Below are positions 36,568 to 50,600 of a stretch of DNA of 64,000 nucleotides, in pieces. Numbering within the stretch: the first letter of the stretch is position 1; every line of letters starts with the position of its first letter. The position numbers were made by a program, and so were the translations under genes. The stretch lies in NCBI RefSeq assembly GCF_020882245.1, contig NC_083597.1, forward strand, positions 62,784,152-62,848,151. Reading direction: 5' to 3'. Source of the DNA: Rhopalosiphum padi. Taxonomy: Eukaryota; Arthropoda; Insecta; Hemiptera; Aphididae. The notes below the pieces were generated by a model. The model saw only the letters and a program-made list of their open reading frames with translations. It ran no database searches and was not told the origin of the DNA.

Positions 36568-39120
36568 GAAACTTCTACTGCTGAAGCGTCATCTGATCCG
36601 CAGTAATGCGCGCTTCAACACGCGGTGGTTCGAAAACCGTTTACTCATAAACTGCAGTCACGTTTCGTATAGGTACCTTAGCTATGTACAATAATCCGAT
36701 AGCGTTATTATATTAATATTATTTTTTCCATAATAATCACATATTACTTTCTAAACACATATTATTAAATCTGATTAAGTCTGAAAATAATATGATAATA
36801 TTATTACTCGTTAATAACAATCGTGAAGATCGTAAAACTAACCTTTCCATTGCAATTCCATCTGAACGCCACGCGCAGCCAGCGTTTGATATAATATACC
36901 CTTTACAAGATTTCACGCGCATACACATCTTTAAATTAGATAAACCTCAGCTAGCATATATTATTGTATTCAAAAAGTCTTAATCGAACTAAGAAATCGA
37001 TTAATAAACGGTATTTTTTCGTAAATTTATAATATCTTACCGGTTAGCGTATATTCATGGTTTTATACACACACACACACACACACACAAAACATAAAAC
37101 TGATGCATACGTCGAATCCGGTCGGTTGGTTCGTGTTGTATATAGTATAATATCATATAATATAATATGTTCGAAGCGATGTTATACGACTGGGTGAATG
37201 CTAATAAATCATACGATATAATTTATACTATCATATAATATATCGGCAACAACAACGGGTTCCGGGACGAAATGACTAAAAAGGATCTCATTTCACGTGT
37301 ACACAAAAACCGGTAAATCGTTATATCCGCGTGACAACGTCGCAGCAGCATAATAGTCGACGTTTGACTGACGGGACGCTCCGGAAGACGGTTCGAATAT
37401 TTTGTACGTTTTCGTTTTCATATTATTATTATTACCACTACCATAATATTCGTTTTTTATATTCTATCGCGCAGGTTTAGCGATATTATTTTCTACTGAA
37501 CATGCCTTTTCCTAGGCATACGTGTATAATATGATTTATAATATGCATGTTACCATAAATGTCAGAAACTCCAGCAATTTAGGTAATAATTAAAGGCGAT
37601 TTTGGTACACCAGTATTGGCAATATATTTATATATACCTATTTCCGTGATTGACCGATTGAATTTGGTCAATGTATTTTTATCGGTAATTCCTAAGGTGG
37701 TAATCAATGTATCGATCATGGAACTGAATATTTCCTTTAGGTTTTATTGCCATTTTTTTTGAGGTGGAGGAGAGGAGATAAATGAGTGATAGTTTGCACA
37801 AAATTACAAAAATGTTTTTTTTACCAACAAACGCATAACCATAGTTTCGAAAAAAGTTATACAAATGCTAAATATTTGCTGATTTTTTCTTTTATTATTA
37901 TTTCAATGGGGTAGCATGCACGTATTCAATGTGCTTTTCAGTTATTATTTTTATAAATAAAAACAATAATAAATAAGTACTGTTCAGTTATTTAAGTATA
38001 ATGTTTTAATTAATAAATTAAATATTATTTGCTTTGACTATTAATTTTAATCACAGCCATAACTGATTGCTAACACGATGATTGGATTAAACGAGATACG
38101 TAAAGTAATAATAATATAATGGCCGCAGACGCATTGAGGTATGTGTCTACTTATATAGAAGAATTCTATGTAGATTTCATTACACGAATATTTGGCTGAT
38201 CGATAAATTTATATTAGGTACACGTGACCACGTGAGGTTTTAATTTTTACGCAAGACAATCATAATATATTATTTTGTCTTTTAATAATTTTTTCTTTGA
38301 AAAAAAAATTACTAAAACTAAATAAATTTAAAAGTTTTGATTTTACTTACACATTATATATTTATGTCGTTAAAAATTCTCTGCGATTTAAATCAAATCG
38401 AAACATTCTTTTTCGAATCACATAGTGCCACGCAAAAGCGAGCGATTCTTAAACCAATAAAAAATCTTCCTACACATTATTTTATACACAACGTCACAGC
38501 GTTCATTTCTCGATTCGATAACGTTCAAACTCGGTTACAGATCTACTATATAGCAGTATTAGTGTATAACACGACGACGAAGACACAATAAAATGTGTGT
38601 GTACGACCAGACGGTACAGCATTTTCCCCATCAATTGTTAGCCAAAAACTGTTAGCTTACGACAACCATTCACAACTCGCAAGTATTATTTTAGTATTTT
38701 ATCAAATATTATCCATTTTTTTCACTGAGAAATATTGAATAAAATAATAAACTAAATACAAATTGTGTTAAACATATTTTTATCGTGGTGTTTAAAACAA
38801 CAACGGAAAATATGCCTTTTCGGTTATCCTTTAATAAAACAATATAAATGTTATTGTTATTGGAATCAAAAGTCCTTATATTACATTGAAAAATGGCCGA
38901 TATTCAAAAAATGCACGACTTTTGATTTTTTTATGACAGTCACTTTGCACGATCAAAAGAAATTATAACAAGTGTTGCGTTGGGATGTCCGTAATTATAT
39001 ACCTATAGCTTTTCAAAGGTATAGGTATCATACCATCATAGAAATCTACATAAGACATAAATCATAAATCATAAAAGCATCGAATAAACCATAACGTAAT
39101 GCAATAATTACTATCTGTTT
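36568..39120. other. AT-rich non-coding stretch
   Basis: No supported gene. A CA array lies at 37067-37089. Opposed frames at 36737-36983 overlap and neither is convincing. The block near 37240-37400 is moderately GC-rich. Confidence 0.55.
37067..37089. repeat. (CA)n microsatellite
   Basis: An uninterrupted CA run. Confidence 0.95.
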
Positions 39121-39573
39121 GAATTATAATATACATCATTCGGTGGTGCGCGCGGCGCAGTGTATCAGACGAGATATACTATTTAGTATTTGTCATTAAT
39201 AATAAATATTGTAGCTTTAGCTGCTATTGCGGGTTAATATACGCATATTGATCTATACCATATAATATACTCGTTCTTCGTCCGTCCTCCAATAACTATT
39301 AATTGCATGGCCGTGTATATAGTAATATAAGCTTATAAATTATATATTTTACACTTTTACAGCTGACCACGACTAAAACTACGAAACGCCAATGACGCGC
39401 GCGTGTTCGTGACGTCGGCGACGCGAGGGCGAAAATAACAATACGTAAATACAAAATTGTTTACCGCGGTCAGGATTTCGACTTCGGCGGTGGATCGCCA
39501 CTGCGGTATACAAATATTGTTCGATTCCCGCGGTGAGCGACGCGCGGTCGGGTTAAGCACCGCGCGCGACCTC

Positions 39574-39592
39574 TTATATATATATATATATA
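39574..39592. repeat. (TA)n microsatellite
   Basis: A TA run embedded in CG-rich flanks. Confidence 0.9.
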
Positions 39593-39842
39593 CGATATCG
39601 TTATTATATATTGACATGTACGCGCGCACGTCACCCGATGGAAAAAATAAAATATAACGTCTCCGTACGCGTCATCGTCGGCCGCGTACATGAGGATAGG
39701 TCCGAACCGCGACGATATTAACCGCCCCGCGACGCCGCCGACCCCCAAACACCCTCTCGAGCGCGGGAGACACGTGGCCGCCGACAACAACCGCCGCAGA
39801 CTCTTACGAATCGATAAACGAGACGATATCGTACATTACGAG

Positions 39843-39876
39843 GTGTGTGTGCGTGTAGGTGTGTGTGTGTGTGTGC
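39843..39876. repeat. (TG)n microsatellite passing into CG repeats
   Basis: TG dinucleotides run into GCGCGCGCC, an alternating purine-pyrimidine tract of the kind able to adopt Z-DNA. Confidence 0.9.
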
Positions 39877-39921
39877 GCGCGCCGCCGCCACGGTGATTGA
39901 TGGCGTTACGAGAGCGAGATG

Positions 39922-39956
39922 GTAATAATAATAGTAATAATATATATATATATATT
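39922..39956. repeat. (AAT)n(TA)n compound microsatellite
   Basis: AAT units followed by a TA run. Confidence 0.9.
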
Positions 39957-39976
39957 TACAAGACATTAATTAGTCG

Positions 39977-40010
39977 GATGACGGTGACGATGATGACGAT
40001 GATGATGATG
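39977..40010. repeat. (GAT/GAC)n repeat
   Basis: GACGGTGACGATGATGACGAT-type trinucleotides. In frame these would encode Asp-rich or Ser/Ser-like repeats, but no gene model supports translation. Confidence 0.85.
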
Positions 40011-41570
40011 CTGGAGAAAATCTCTGGACGGATTTCATTGGCGTAGGCTGCACAGAGGATTATTATCATCGTCGTCGACGGAAGACGGAAGACGGCGCGC
40101 GCGTGTGGCGACGATGAGGGGCATACGATTATATTGTTGTCGCGCTGGGGGATTTCGACGAGAACGTGATTTACGGTACGGAAAGTATATTAAAATAAAA
40201 AATATTGTGTTTATCGTACGTATATAACGATAATATGTGTACGGACGGTAAAACGCAGTACACGCGCGCGGGTTAAATCGTCGTCGGTGTCGCATATATC
40301 GTACATTATAATATACATATATTGTAATAATATACCTGCCTATACGCCGTTATAATAACAGCGTTAATTTATCGACGACGGGGGGGAAAAAAAAAAAACA
40401 CCGATTAGAAAATAATGTGTTTCGTTTTCGACGTCCCACAGTCGAACGGGCAATAATAATAATAATATGATAATAACGTCGCGTCTATATATCATTTTTA
40501 CGGTCCACGGGTCGACCGTATAATGTGTGTAGTTACTATATTATATTATATTATAATAATATTATGTATGTATCCAACTACCGTAGTAGTGCGTTTGAGA
40601 TTTAATGCGCTTCATCCGAATTCAACCGCGGCCACTGAATTAGACGTCGATTTTTAGTGAAGCTACGACGCGCGCACGGTGTCAATAAAATATAATAGTA
40701 GCGAATAAATCGCGATTTCGGTGGAAATTTTCCAATTTTAAAGAATTGTTAATTCAAGAATTACAAAACAAGATTTGAACGAAATCGTAAACGTGCCGAT
40801 TTTAATTAATTTTTTTTTGGTGATTTTTCGTTACGCATTCGTCCTCGTAAATTACAAAAACTAAAATTACATAAAATCACGTCTCAATAATAGTATCGAT
40901 GATATCGATTTTGCTAAACGGTTAAAGGATAACGTTTGGATATAATCTTCTGATAGAATGTTTTTAATAAAAATAATTTTTATTATTTATGATAAATTAA
41001 TATTTTACTAGGTGTAATTCAAATAAAAAGTATCCATAAATAGGGAAATGTGTTGAGGAAGATAAGTGGAACGATAATTAAAAAAATATGAAAAGTTTTC
41101 CACGTAGATAAAATAAACTATGAATATTATATTCGTCGATTGGTTTTTGTAGTGGTTTGTACTGTGTATTTGCGAGACCATTACACGATCCTTACCATCA
41201 TAGTCACTACGCTCACACAGTACAATAATAATATTATAACAACACGGTGGATTATTAACGACAGTTTGGCGAATAATATAAGTTTTATCGCTATTTATTT
41301 ATCAGTTTTGAATTGTTCGCGAAGCTTAGTGAACTGAAAAAATAACGGCAGATAAAATATTATACATTATTTTGTCCGGTTTTTCATAAGAATTGTATTG
41401 CTAATAATAAAGTATATTAGGTATGCATCATTTCTACAGCTACGCGGTCATACTACTAAACTACACACTAAACGTTACCATTATAGACGTTACGTTTTAT
41501 CGTAATCGCAATCACACTTGTCACCTCTGCGTAATTCATATTATATTATTTTGATCGATTGCATAGACGA

Positions 41571-41589
41571 TTATTACTACTACTACTAC

Positions 41590-41620
<31 letters not shown>
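41571..41620. repeat. (ACT)n(ATT)n compound microsatellite
   Basis: Six or so ACT units followed by about ten ATT units. The longest trinucleotide array of the window. Confidence 0.95.
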
Positions 41621-44600
41621 GATCGTATTGATTACAAACGAGATATGAATATGTAATTATGTTACGTCTGTACACCCGACCGTACGCGTTTAATGGTGAT
41701 ATTATTGTACATATTTTATATTTCAACAAACATTATACGATACAATTCAGTTCGGTATTGATTACTATACAACACCATTACAGTATTTCACTATAGTTGT
41801 AGTCTATAGTTATAACTTTATAAGAATGTTTAATGACCGCCGCTAGTATTATTATTTCAAGTTAACGTGATTCGTGATCATTATTACTATCACTTGATTC
41901 ATGAGTAAAATCAAAGATGACATTTCTTCTTTGTTTTTATTTACCTGAAATTTATACATGTTTTTTTTAAATAAAAATAACGAAAATTTAATTTCTTTAC
42001 TTACCATGTTTTCCTAATAATGAACATTGTTTTACGTACATTACGTAACTTATTTGTGACGTAAAAAACAATTATTAATGTATAATATATTAATAGTTTT
42101 AAATTTATACGATTTCACCTTACAAATAATTTTACTGAGAAATATAATACTATATTTTATGTATTTCATAAAGTGTTATTTATAGATTCTAATAAGCGTA
42201 GTATTAATGATAAAATAATTTTTAAGACAAGTATAAAAATCAATTATTATTTTATTTTGATTTTAATCATGAGGTGTGACACAATATATAACTTTTTTAA
42301 TAAAAAAAAATATTATTATTATAATTATATTATTAATTTTTGTGACATTAAGTATCTACCATGAACTTTTGTTATTTATAAGTTCTTTATTAAAAAAAAA
42401 CCAAAAATATTTAATCTTTTGAGAGTTTAACTTCCGTTACTGCGTAGGTGAATTTATTAAATATGAAAATGAAAATATTAAAATTATTTTTATTTACAGC
42501 TTACTGCATTATTATTATACTCATTTATGTTTATGTCCTTTTTTATTTATATTCACTATATATAGTATAAAATATATATAAATATATATGCACATGCCCT
42601 AATACCTACTTACTTCAGTTATTATTATTTATTATTTTATATATTATTAAATTCCTGTGTAGCAGTAATGCGTCATTTTTTCTTTCTCTAATAAACGTGT
42701 TTTAAATAAATATATGTAGAGGTCCCTTTATAGTACCCTTACAAAAATTATCTCAAAAAATATTCACTTTGGAAAATATTTTTAATTTATCAACTTGAAA
42801 TTCGCCTAAGGCTTAGACACTATAAAAATTGCAAACTATAAATAAGATTGCGATAAAACTTTGAATACACTTCAATTTCACATATAATATAACTTTGCTT
42901 ATACGTTATAACGATTTGCTTGAGATATAAAATCAAAGATTTATTCAACAACTTTTTATATAGATAAACTATAACACTTTATTATATTTAAGTATAATGC
43001 TATTAATGCTATTGGAGAGAAAACATTTCAGGACCTGCTCAATTAAGTCGAAAAGTTACCAATTGTGTTTACACGCAAATTCCTGTTTTGGAAATAGCAC
43101 CAGCCGCGTGAGCTATATTTAAAAGCAATAATTATTATGCATCCGTATTATAACAAAAAGAAATAGAAAAAATAATTATACAGTCCCGAGGCGTCTTTTT
43201 ATATGCTTGTTTTATAGATACGTATAAAATATTAACTCCAGACGTTATTCATTATAATAATTATACACCAGGAATATTATATTATAGCAATTTTCTTCAC
43301 ACCGCGCGGCCTAATAGAATTACGTAAATTCTTAAATTCCACAATTAGATCGCGTCACAATAATTTGTGTACCATATATTATAAATACATATAATATAGC
43401 TTGCTCGTGTGCACAAGCTGAATTATGTAAAACCACGAAGTTCAACGAATGATCATTAGTTTTTATCTTAATTCGTATTCGAAATAAATCAAACAGTATA
43501 TATAGCTTGACGGTTGACGGGTAAGTGTCTCGTGGAAATTCACTAATTTAAAATGGTGTGAGATAATGCAGTTATAACCACTTATAATTAGTAATTTCTC
43601 GCGGGAACGCAACATCCCTTACATAATATAGATGGACTTAAGCGCATGCACACGTGCATTACGTTCTATTTATCCAGACAAACTTTATAATTGGACAATA
43701 GGTTAATTTGTTTATAAACTTCAATTAAACACCTGCACGCGCATACTTATACATTATAATGATAATAAATTTATGGACGTAATTTATCTGTGCCTATTCA
43801 CTACAGTGCAGAGATTTTAAAACTTATACTCGTATATTTTTTTTTATTCGTCGTTTCAAAATTCTATAATTTTGCGCGTCGTTCGTTCGTGGTTTGTGCT
43901 TATGTTTTCACGATGCAAAAGAAATCAAACTGCACCCGTACTCGTGCCGAAAAACCAATCGTCAGGCACGTTTTTCGAAGGGTTTGCAGAGAAGGGGTTC
44001 GCCCGAAGTGTACACGTTAACATTTTTCACTTATATATACATTGAAACTTTTTGTTTGTAATTTATTTTGGTTACGATTTATGAGCTGTCTTCCTTGCAA
44101 TGGTTTTATATGCACGTGCCTGGTGCCTATATCAGTTAAACTTATTGGCCAGTCCGATTCTAATATATTTAGGTACGATAGGTAGCAGGCAGCAGTCGGT
44201 TAAGGCTGGTAATATTATGCATCTAACCCGTTTTCGGGACATAGAAAATTTACCGTACTTACGTTATCGCTCAGCAAAGGATTTTCAATACTAAAACATA
44301 TAATGGACACACACGATCAGAAGTTTTTAATTACAAACGGCCAAAAATTATATATACATAGAAAATCAAACTTTATGTGTTGTGAATTATCTGAAAATCA
44401 GACGAAATGCTTAGAGATCCTTTTAACTATAACAATATTATTATAATGTCAGCGATACGTATATTTTGTTACATAATATATTACGAAATGTGTAAAGTTA
44501 AAATTGTAAATTCTGTACAATCATCGTTCCGCTCAGAATCTAAACATCACTAAATGACATAAAAATAATTATAACAAGATTATTTCAGAACATTTCCAAT

Positions 44601-46721
44601 AATGTTTTCACTATTAATACTTATTAACAATTCGTAATTTTTTAATTTTATTAATTATAAAAGATGAAAATATAAGACACGAACATATTTGAGAGGGGAA
44701 ACTTAGCTTTCAAAAACAGTAAAAATACAAAAATTTATTAATTTAGCATTAGTGTCGATACGATGCCCCGCTATGACGCTTTATTTGATTACTGAAGAAA
44801 TCATCAATGCGTGTTAACATTATTGATTATTGCCGTCTAGCTACTCGAACGTAATTTCACATTGTATATGTACTATATTTGTATAAAAATTGAATCAAAA
44901 AACCGAGAGCAACTCTGTTTTTGATTGTTTCGCATTTTAGTTGAAAACATTGCATTATGTTTTATAATTATATATTATAATCAATTAATATCAATCACAA
45001 TATTGTCAATTAGTTAATTAACAAAATATAACAATCAAACAAGTTAATAATAACACATAGGTAAACCTAACCTATACAAATTATAGAAATATACAGTATA
45101 CACCTTGTACAGTATATGTTTTTATATAATCAACATACATATTATACTGTAATAATATTAATTGATTCGGCTGTGTTCGGCTTAATGTAACTATAATCTA
45201 ATTAAAATTCACGTTTCAATCATTTATTGTTGTTTTTACTTGAATTTCCATTCATTCTTCTTGTGATTATAAGTAGCTCGCCACTTAATTTTGCTCGAAA
45301 AAGCACGGTTTAAATACAATATTCTCTCTAATTTCTATCTAGGTAGTTGTATTATTATTATTTATTTTTTTTTTTTTGTAAGACGAATAACAAGAGATTT
45401 TGTTTTTGAAATGGTTTATTTGGTACAAGAACAATTCATTTTATATCATCCAAGTTTTAAAAATACCTATAATACATTTTTTTTTCAATTACCTAGAAAA
45501 TATCAATCGTGATTTATATTCAGTAAACGCCGTCCACAATACATTTTGAAATCATTGAACGTTCGTTAAAATTTATAACCTCGCCGTTTTTAAAGACGAT
45601 AACGCATTATTCGATTTATATAATTTATTTGCGATATTTTTATTAATTGTTTAGATACATAGTTTTTTATCGGATATATCACCGTACTATAATAAATAGG
45701 ATATAAGATACTCGTAAACTACATATAAATAAAAATAATATATTATAATACATAGGAATTTCTTTATTTGTGTAATTTCGTATGTCAAAACCGGTCAAAA
45801 TAGGGCTGGGGGTTCGCAGTTTGCAAATAACAAAATACTGCAGCTATTGCCTATTACGAATAGTTTTTGAAAAACCGTTTCAAATTTGTTACTTTATAAT
45901 CGCTAAACCTATTTTTTTTTTAATGGAATGTTTTACTATATCCGACAAGGGTGCAAAAGAATTAATCTTATTAGGTATAATAGTTTTTATTAAAAATAAT
46001 ACATAATTCCGTTTTTAACCTGTTCGATACTGTATAGAAAAACACTTTCGATGCTTATATAATAGATCACTTAAATACAATAACATTTAACCATATAGTT
46101 ATATGTTTTGACATTATTTTGAATATAAAATGTAAATAATTATGGTTTGTAACTTTTGCACTGGGTATTTATCAGATTTTATTATAAATAGATGATTTTT
46201 TATTTTATTTTCATATTTACTATTTAGGTATATACAAACAAAAGACAATGTCTTTGAATAAGTGCTTTGTCGTAATTTCTGTATACACTCATTTGCATAC
46301 TTATTCTTTGAATTGTATTGCATGCCAATTATTATTCTTATTCGTGAGTGTTTCTTTGTTTCATATATGATTTTCATTTTTAATTAATTGATTTTTAATT
46401 AAAATTTAAAATATTTAAAAGAAACATTGATGCGATATTCATTATACATATTATACATTATGTACATAATGTTCATACATGTGTATAATATAATATAATT
46501 AATATTCATTCCATAGTCATTGTTTTTACGGTTAAGTGTCACTTGATATATATGAACAAAAAAGTGTTCTGAAAAATAAATTACTCGCTGAAAAATTAAG
46601 AAATCGGTTTAAAATTCACATTCGTCTTCCGTTAATTCTGTGTATTATTTAGCGAGCGCAAAGTGTTAACATGAGTAGTCTCAAAAAACAAAATCATAGA
46701 TAATTTAAGCATTCATATTCC

Positions 46722-46742
46722 ATATATATATATATATATATA
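46722..46742. repeat. (TA)n microsatellite
   Basis: An uninterrupted TA run. Confidence 0.95.
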
Positions 46743-46939
46743 GCATTTTATCAACAACTTATCGTGTACTCGATTAGACTAGAATAAAACACACGTCATG
46801 ATAAAATCAATACATTCATTGCTCCGCTCAGAATCTGAAATATCCGAATTCGTTTGCTTTTAACAAAATACTTAAAATGAAAAGGTTTGAACTATATAGC
46901 TATGATATGAGTTTATTTCTTAACGCGATTATTATAATA

Positions 46940-47660
46940 CAGAGTGATTCACCAAACGTGCTCACTTCCACTTTTACCTCTAATCACGCCTAATATTTTT
47001 TACTTCACGAGCAATGTAAAATATATATAATAACGATACAATATTTTACTGCAAATTGTTAAACATATTAATTTTTTGAACATTCTGATTTACATAATAA
47101 ATCAAAATTCAAACGAATTAGTTTCTGAGTTTTATTCAACTCCTTGCACTAAATAAAATAATACGAAGACGGGCTTTGAAGATATGTGAGCTATTATTAA
47201 TTAATTTTGTTTTGCTTTCATTAAAAACTATAGTGCCTATCTAATTAATAAAAATTACACTTAAAAATTTTAAAAATATTATAAAAATATATTAAGTAAT
47301 AGACTAAAATACATTACATATTATACTCTCATTTTTTTTATTTTACGCAAAACAATTAATATGAACTATTATGCTAAGTATATATAATGCATAATAAACT
47401 CTGCACAACTATTCGTTCGGGATTCAACTTAAATGCATCAAAATTTTCAAAAGAGTGTTTAACGATTAACAAAAAAAGCAATAATGAAGACAATAACGAG
47501 TATAATCAGTTGGAAGAGAGAAGCTTGTGTCTCCACTGCAGAATACTCCTTATCTGAATATTTTAATACGCTATCTTCATAGTTATATATTATGCTTCAA
47601 ATTTCCAAAAGCGACGTTTAAGGATAATAAAGGGATAAGCGTTCTTAGTAAATCACCCTG
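46940..47660. mobile_element. Tc1/mariner-like MITE flanked by TA
   Basis: The left end CAGAGTGATTCACCAA and the reverse complement of the right end CAGGGTGATTTACTAA match at 13 of 16 bases, with weaker similarity further in. TA precedes (46938-46939) and follows (47661-47662), as expected of the target duplication of Tc1/mariner elements. The 721-base interior is AT-rich and has no transposase frame. CAGGGTGATTCAC-type ends are common among insect MITEs. The decay of both ends suggests age. Confidence 0.7.
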
Positions 47661-47662
47661 TA

Positions 47663-50600
47663 TATGAATATTTTCCCGACTTAATATATGCAACTAACTA
47701 TATATAGCCAATACTTATTGCTTAAAAGTTCTATGCTTAAATGATATTGTATACAGTTCTTTATAGAAATGTACATAATATAGGATGAAGTTAGTGTGCG
47801 GTATGACTGTAACGCAAAGATGGATATTTTACCCCAGAGACGAAATAGAATCGAAAACTTTTTACCAATAACTTAATGCTCGTATTTATAAATAATTCTG
47901 TAAGGCAGCAGAGTGCACACACACACACACACCCACAGTCCCACACACATATTATGTAGGATATCGTATAATAAACAATAATATACGTATATGGTTGTCG
48001 AGATTCGCATCGATTTTTCGTTAATTAATCACATCGATCGGATTCGACTCGTGCTTTATTCACGAAGAATATACGAAAATGTTATACATACTAGGTAGCT
48101 ACTATTATATACGTTCACGGATAAAAAGCGCGTGTGACGAGTGGGACAATGGTTATTTACCAACAAATAATGAGAGTGTTAGTTGATTTATAGATCTAAG
48201 TTCGTTTTATGCAGAGAAAAAGAAAAAAAGAATTCTATTATTATATTTTTCATTGCTTCGGAAAAGATGACGAATAAATAAGGTTATAAAATGTTATATT
48301 CGTGAGCCGTTTTATCAAAGACAAAGTTTATTAGTCTGTCGGCCAAATGTGAAAATGAAAATAATACTATCACATATTGCACAATAATATGCAGTTACCT
48401 ATATCACGTGTAAGTATTGGACATGGCTGGTGGTACTAGATATTTTATTTGCAAAATTTAAAAAAGCTAATATTTATCGTGTTCTCGTATACGTAGTTGT
48501 TTTAATATCCGGTTTGTATACTTTGAGGTACTATGAAAATCCAGTTCAAACGGTCTTTCACAAAACGGGAAACAAGCGCTGACTCGACTTGTGAATTATG
48601 GTTGATATAATATATGACGTCGTTTATTGCGTTAAAAAAAAATCTAATATTTGCTGTTGGTATGTAATGATTTTTTATAACGAATTATTTATCTGAAAAA
48701 TATGTGGGCATTTTATAATTAATAGTGTACTTGAAAATAATTGAATTTCGTATCAAATACCGAAATCAAACATAATAATATTACATTAAATACACGAACT
48801 ATCCATATCAAAGTCTGTCATATTAGCACAGGCATGCTTAGCTAGGACCTTAATACCAAAAACCTTGGTAAGAAAGTTTACTGGAAAATTGTATTAACTC
48901 CGATCGCGAAATGATGCTTTCTTATATCCATGGCCGGGTTAAGCCCGAGCCAAGCCTAAATAACATATTGTTTTTAATAGCCTGCAGTTATAAGGCAATT
49001 TAAGAAAAATGTTCAATCATTTATAACTTTTATTATTTTTTCTATGTAATCCTATACATCTATATATATATATCCAAAAAGTATTCAATTTTTAGTTTTT
49101 TCAATGTTAGTTGTTAAACCTTATATTTTATAAATAATAATAGGTACATTAAAAATAATGCGTGTTTACACAAAGATAAACATCTAATGTTAGAAATAAC
49201 AATGGTACACAGCATTATTTAAATAAATTATTTCAAATGTTATTGATATAAAATGGACTATGATGGCTATTGTCTTTGTATTATACGCCTCAGCTTAAAA
49301 CGATAAACAAAAATATTATAACATAAGTTTTTTTCTTTAATTTATTGAACTTTGGACTATTAACAATAATTATTATTATAAAATAAAATGCCATTCTTTG
49401 GTAAAAGACACTCCATACTTGACCCGATAATACAGCTATTGCATAATAATCCTGGACTGCCCATACCGACACAATAAATTATATTATGATAAAGTCGCGA
49501 TGTTATTATAAGACGTGTACTGACTCGCATAGTATCTATCTATTATGTGAATCCCGTACTCGTGATGTAAGTGATAGAAATTGTTTTGATTGCTTCAAAA
49601 CTGGCGATGGAAAGAACATACATATAATATTATGTTCTGGACTCGACCAATTCGACCATATGCCACTTCGATATTCCGTATTAAAACGACATTATCAACG
49701 GGTAATCACAGTCATAAGAATGTCGTTAGATATATATATACATTTTTTTTTTTATATGTACAATAATAAATTAATATGCGCGTCGTCTATACAGCTGGAT
49801 GATTACACCGAACTCGACCCGTGTCTGTAGGACATTTAAATTGCGTACAGAATTAGTTAGGTTCCTACGTCAATTATAATATTTCGACAGTTGTTATCTC
49901 GCTCGTACATTATATATAGCTCCAGCTATACGTGTCAAAATACACGCGAATAAAAGGGAAGTCGGCCGTAGGACGCGTGTGTGTATAGCGTGTTTTTGTG
50001 AATGTCTCGCCTCGCTCGGATAATTAAAATGTAATATAAATTAAAACCACACTAAACAGTAATGGGTATCAAAACAACAAACGACCTCGGCTAATTTCGC
50101 GCTCGCCCTCGTTAGTATTATTTTTTAAGCTTAATACTTTTTTAAATTGTTTCTTTGCGGTAACTTATACGTCATATATCGTATAACCTTATACGACATG
50201 CACACATAGTAGTATAATACATGTATAATATATACCTATACTTAATTATAACGTAGCGTTATATACGAGAGTATTATTGTTCGGAATAGCATTTGAAGTT
50301 GGTTTTGAAACAAAATTTCATGGAAGAGAAATTGTTTTAAGAAAATCCTTAACAGAACAACAACCATTAACCGTGCGGTTAATGAATGGGTTTTGCGTTT
50401 TTATTTTTTTTTTTTTTGCTCGTTAAATAAATAAACTCGATTCGTAAGTAGGTAGGTACTTATAACTTATAACTGCTTAAACATACGCTAATTATCAATT
50501 GAAAGTGTTTTAATAGATTCCTAATCGACTTTCACGCGTTAAATCTATAACGTAAGAATATTGATTTACGTTCAAGGACAGTTACCATAAACACTTGTTA

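Larger units (their letters stand above)
39360..40700. promoter_or_regulatory. Largest CpG-rich island in the window
   Basis: About 1.3 kb with the densest CG dinucleotides of the window (runs of CGCGCG at about 39560, 39876, 40094 and 40262), studded with TA, TG, AAT and GAT microsatellites. Frames are open on both strands over the same bases without domains, as expected where stops are rare. The combination suggests a promoter, an enhancer or an untranslated first exon. It lies about 15 kb upstream of the YY1-like exon on the same side, so it could be that gene's promoter, but no donor can be assigned. Confidence 0.35.
40701..46937. other. AT-rich non-coding stretch
   Basis: No supported gene. 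It holds an ACT/ATT array at 41571-41620 and a TA array at 46722-46742. Plus-strand frames at 43790-44020 and 44100-44294 lie in a slightly richer patch but lack splice boundaries and domains. It is probably an intron or intergenic DNA. Confidence 0.6.

Noticed and set aside
39470..39966. Several 66-106-codon frames on both strands
   Set aside because: Stop-poor CpG-rich DNA and microsatellites explain them; no splice boundaries or domains support any one strand.
49486..49830. 114-codon plus-strand frame
   Set aside because: No recognisable domain, promoter, splice site or coding bias; includes a TA/T-rich tract encoding Ile-Tyr and Phe runs.
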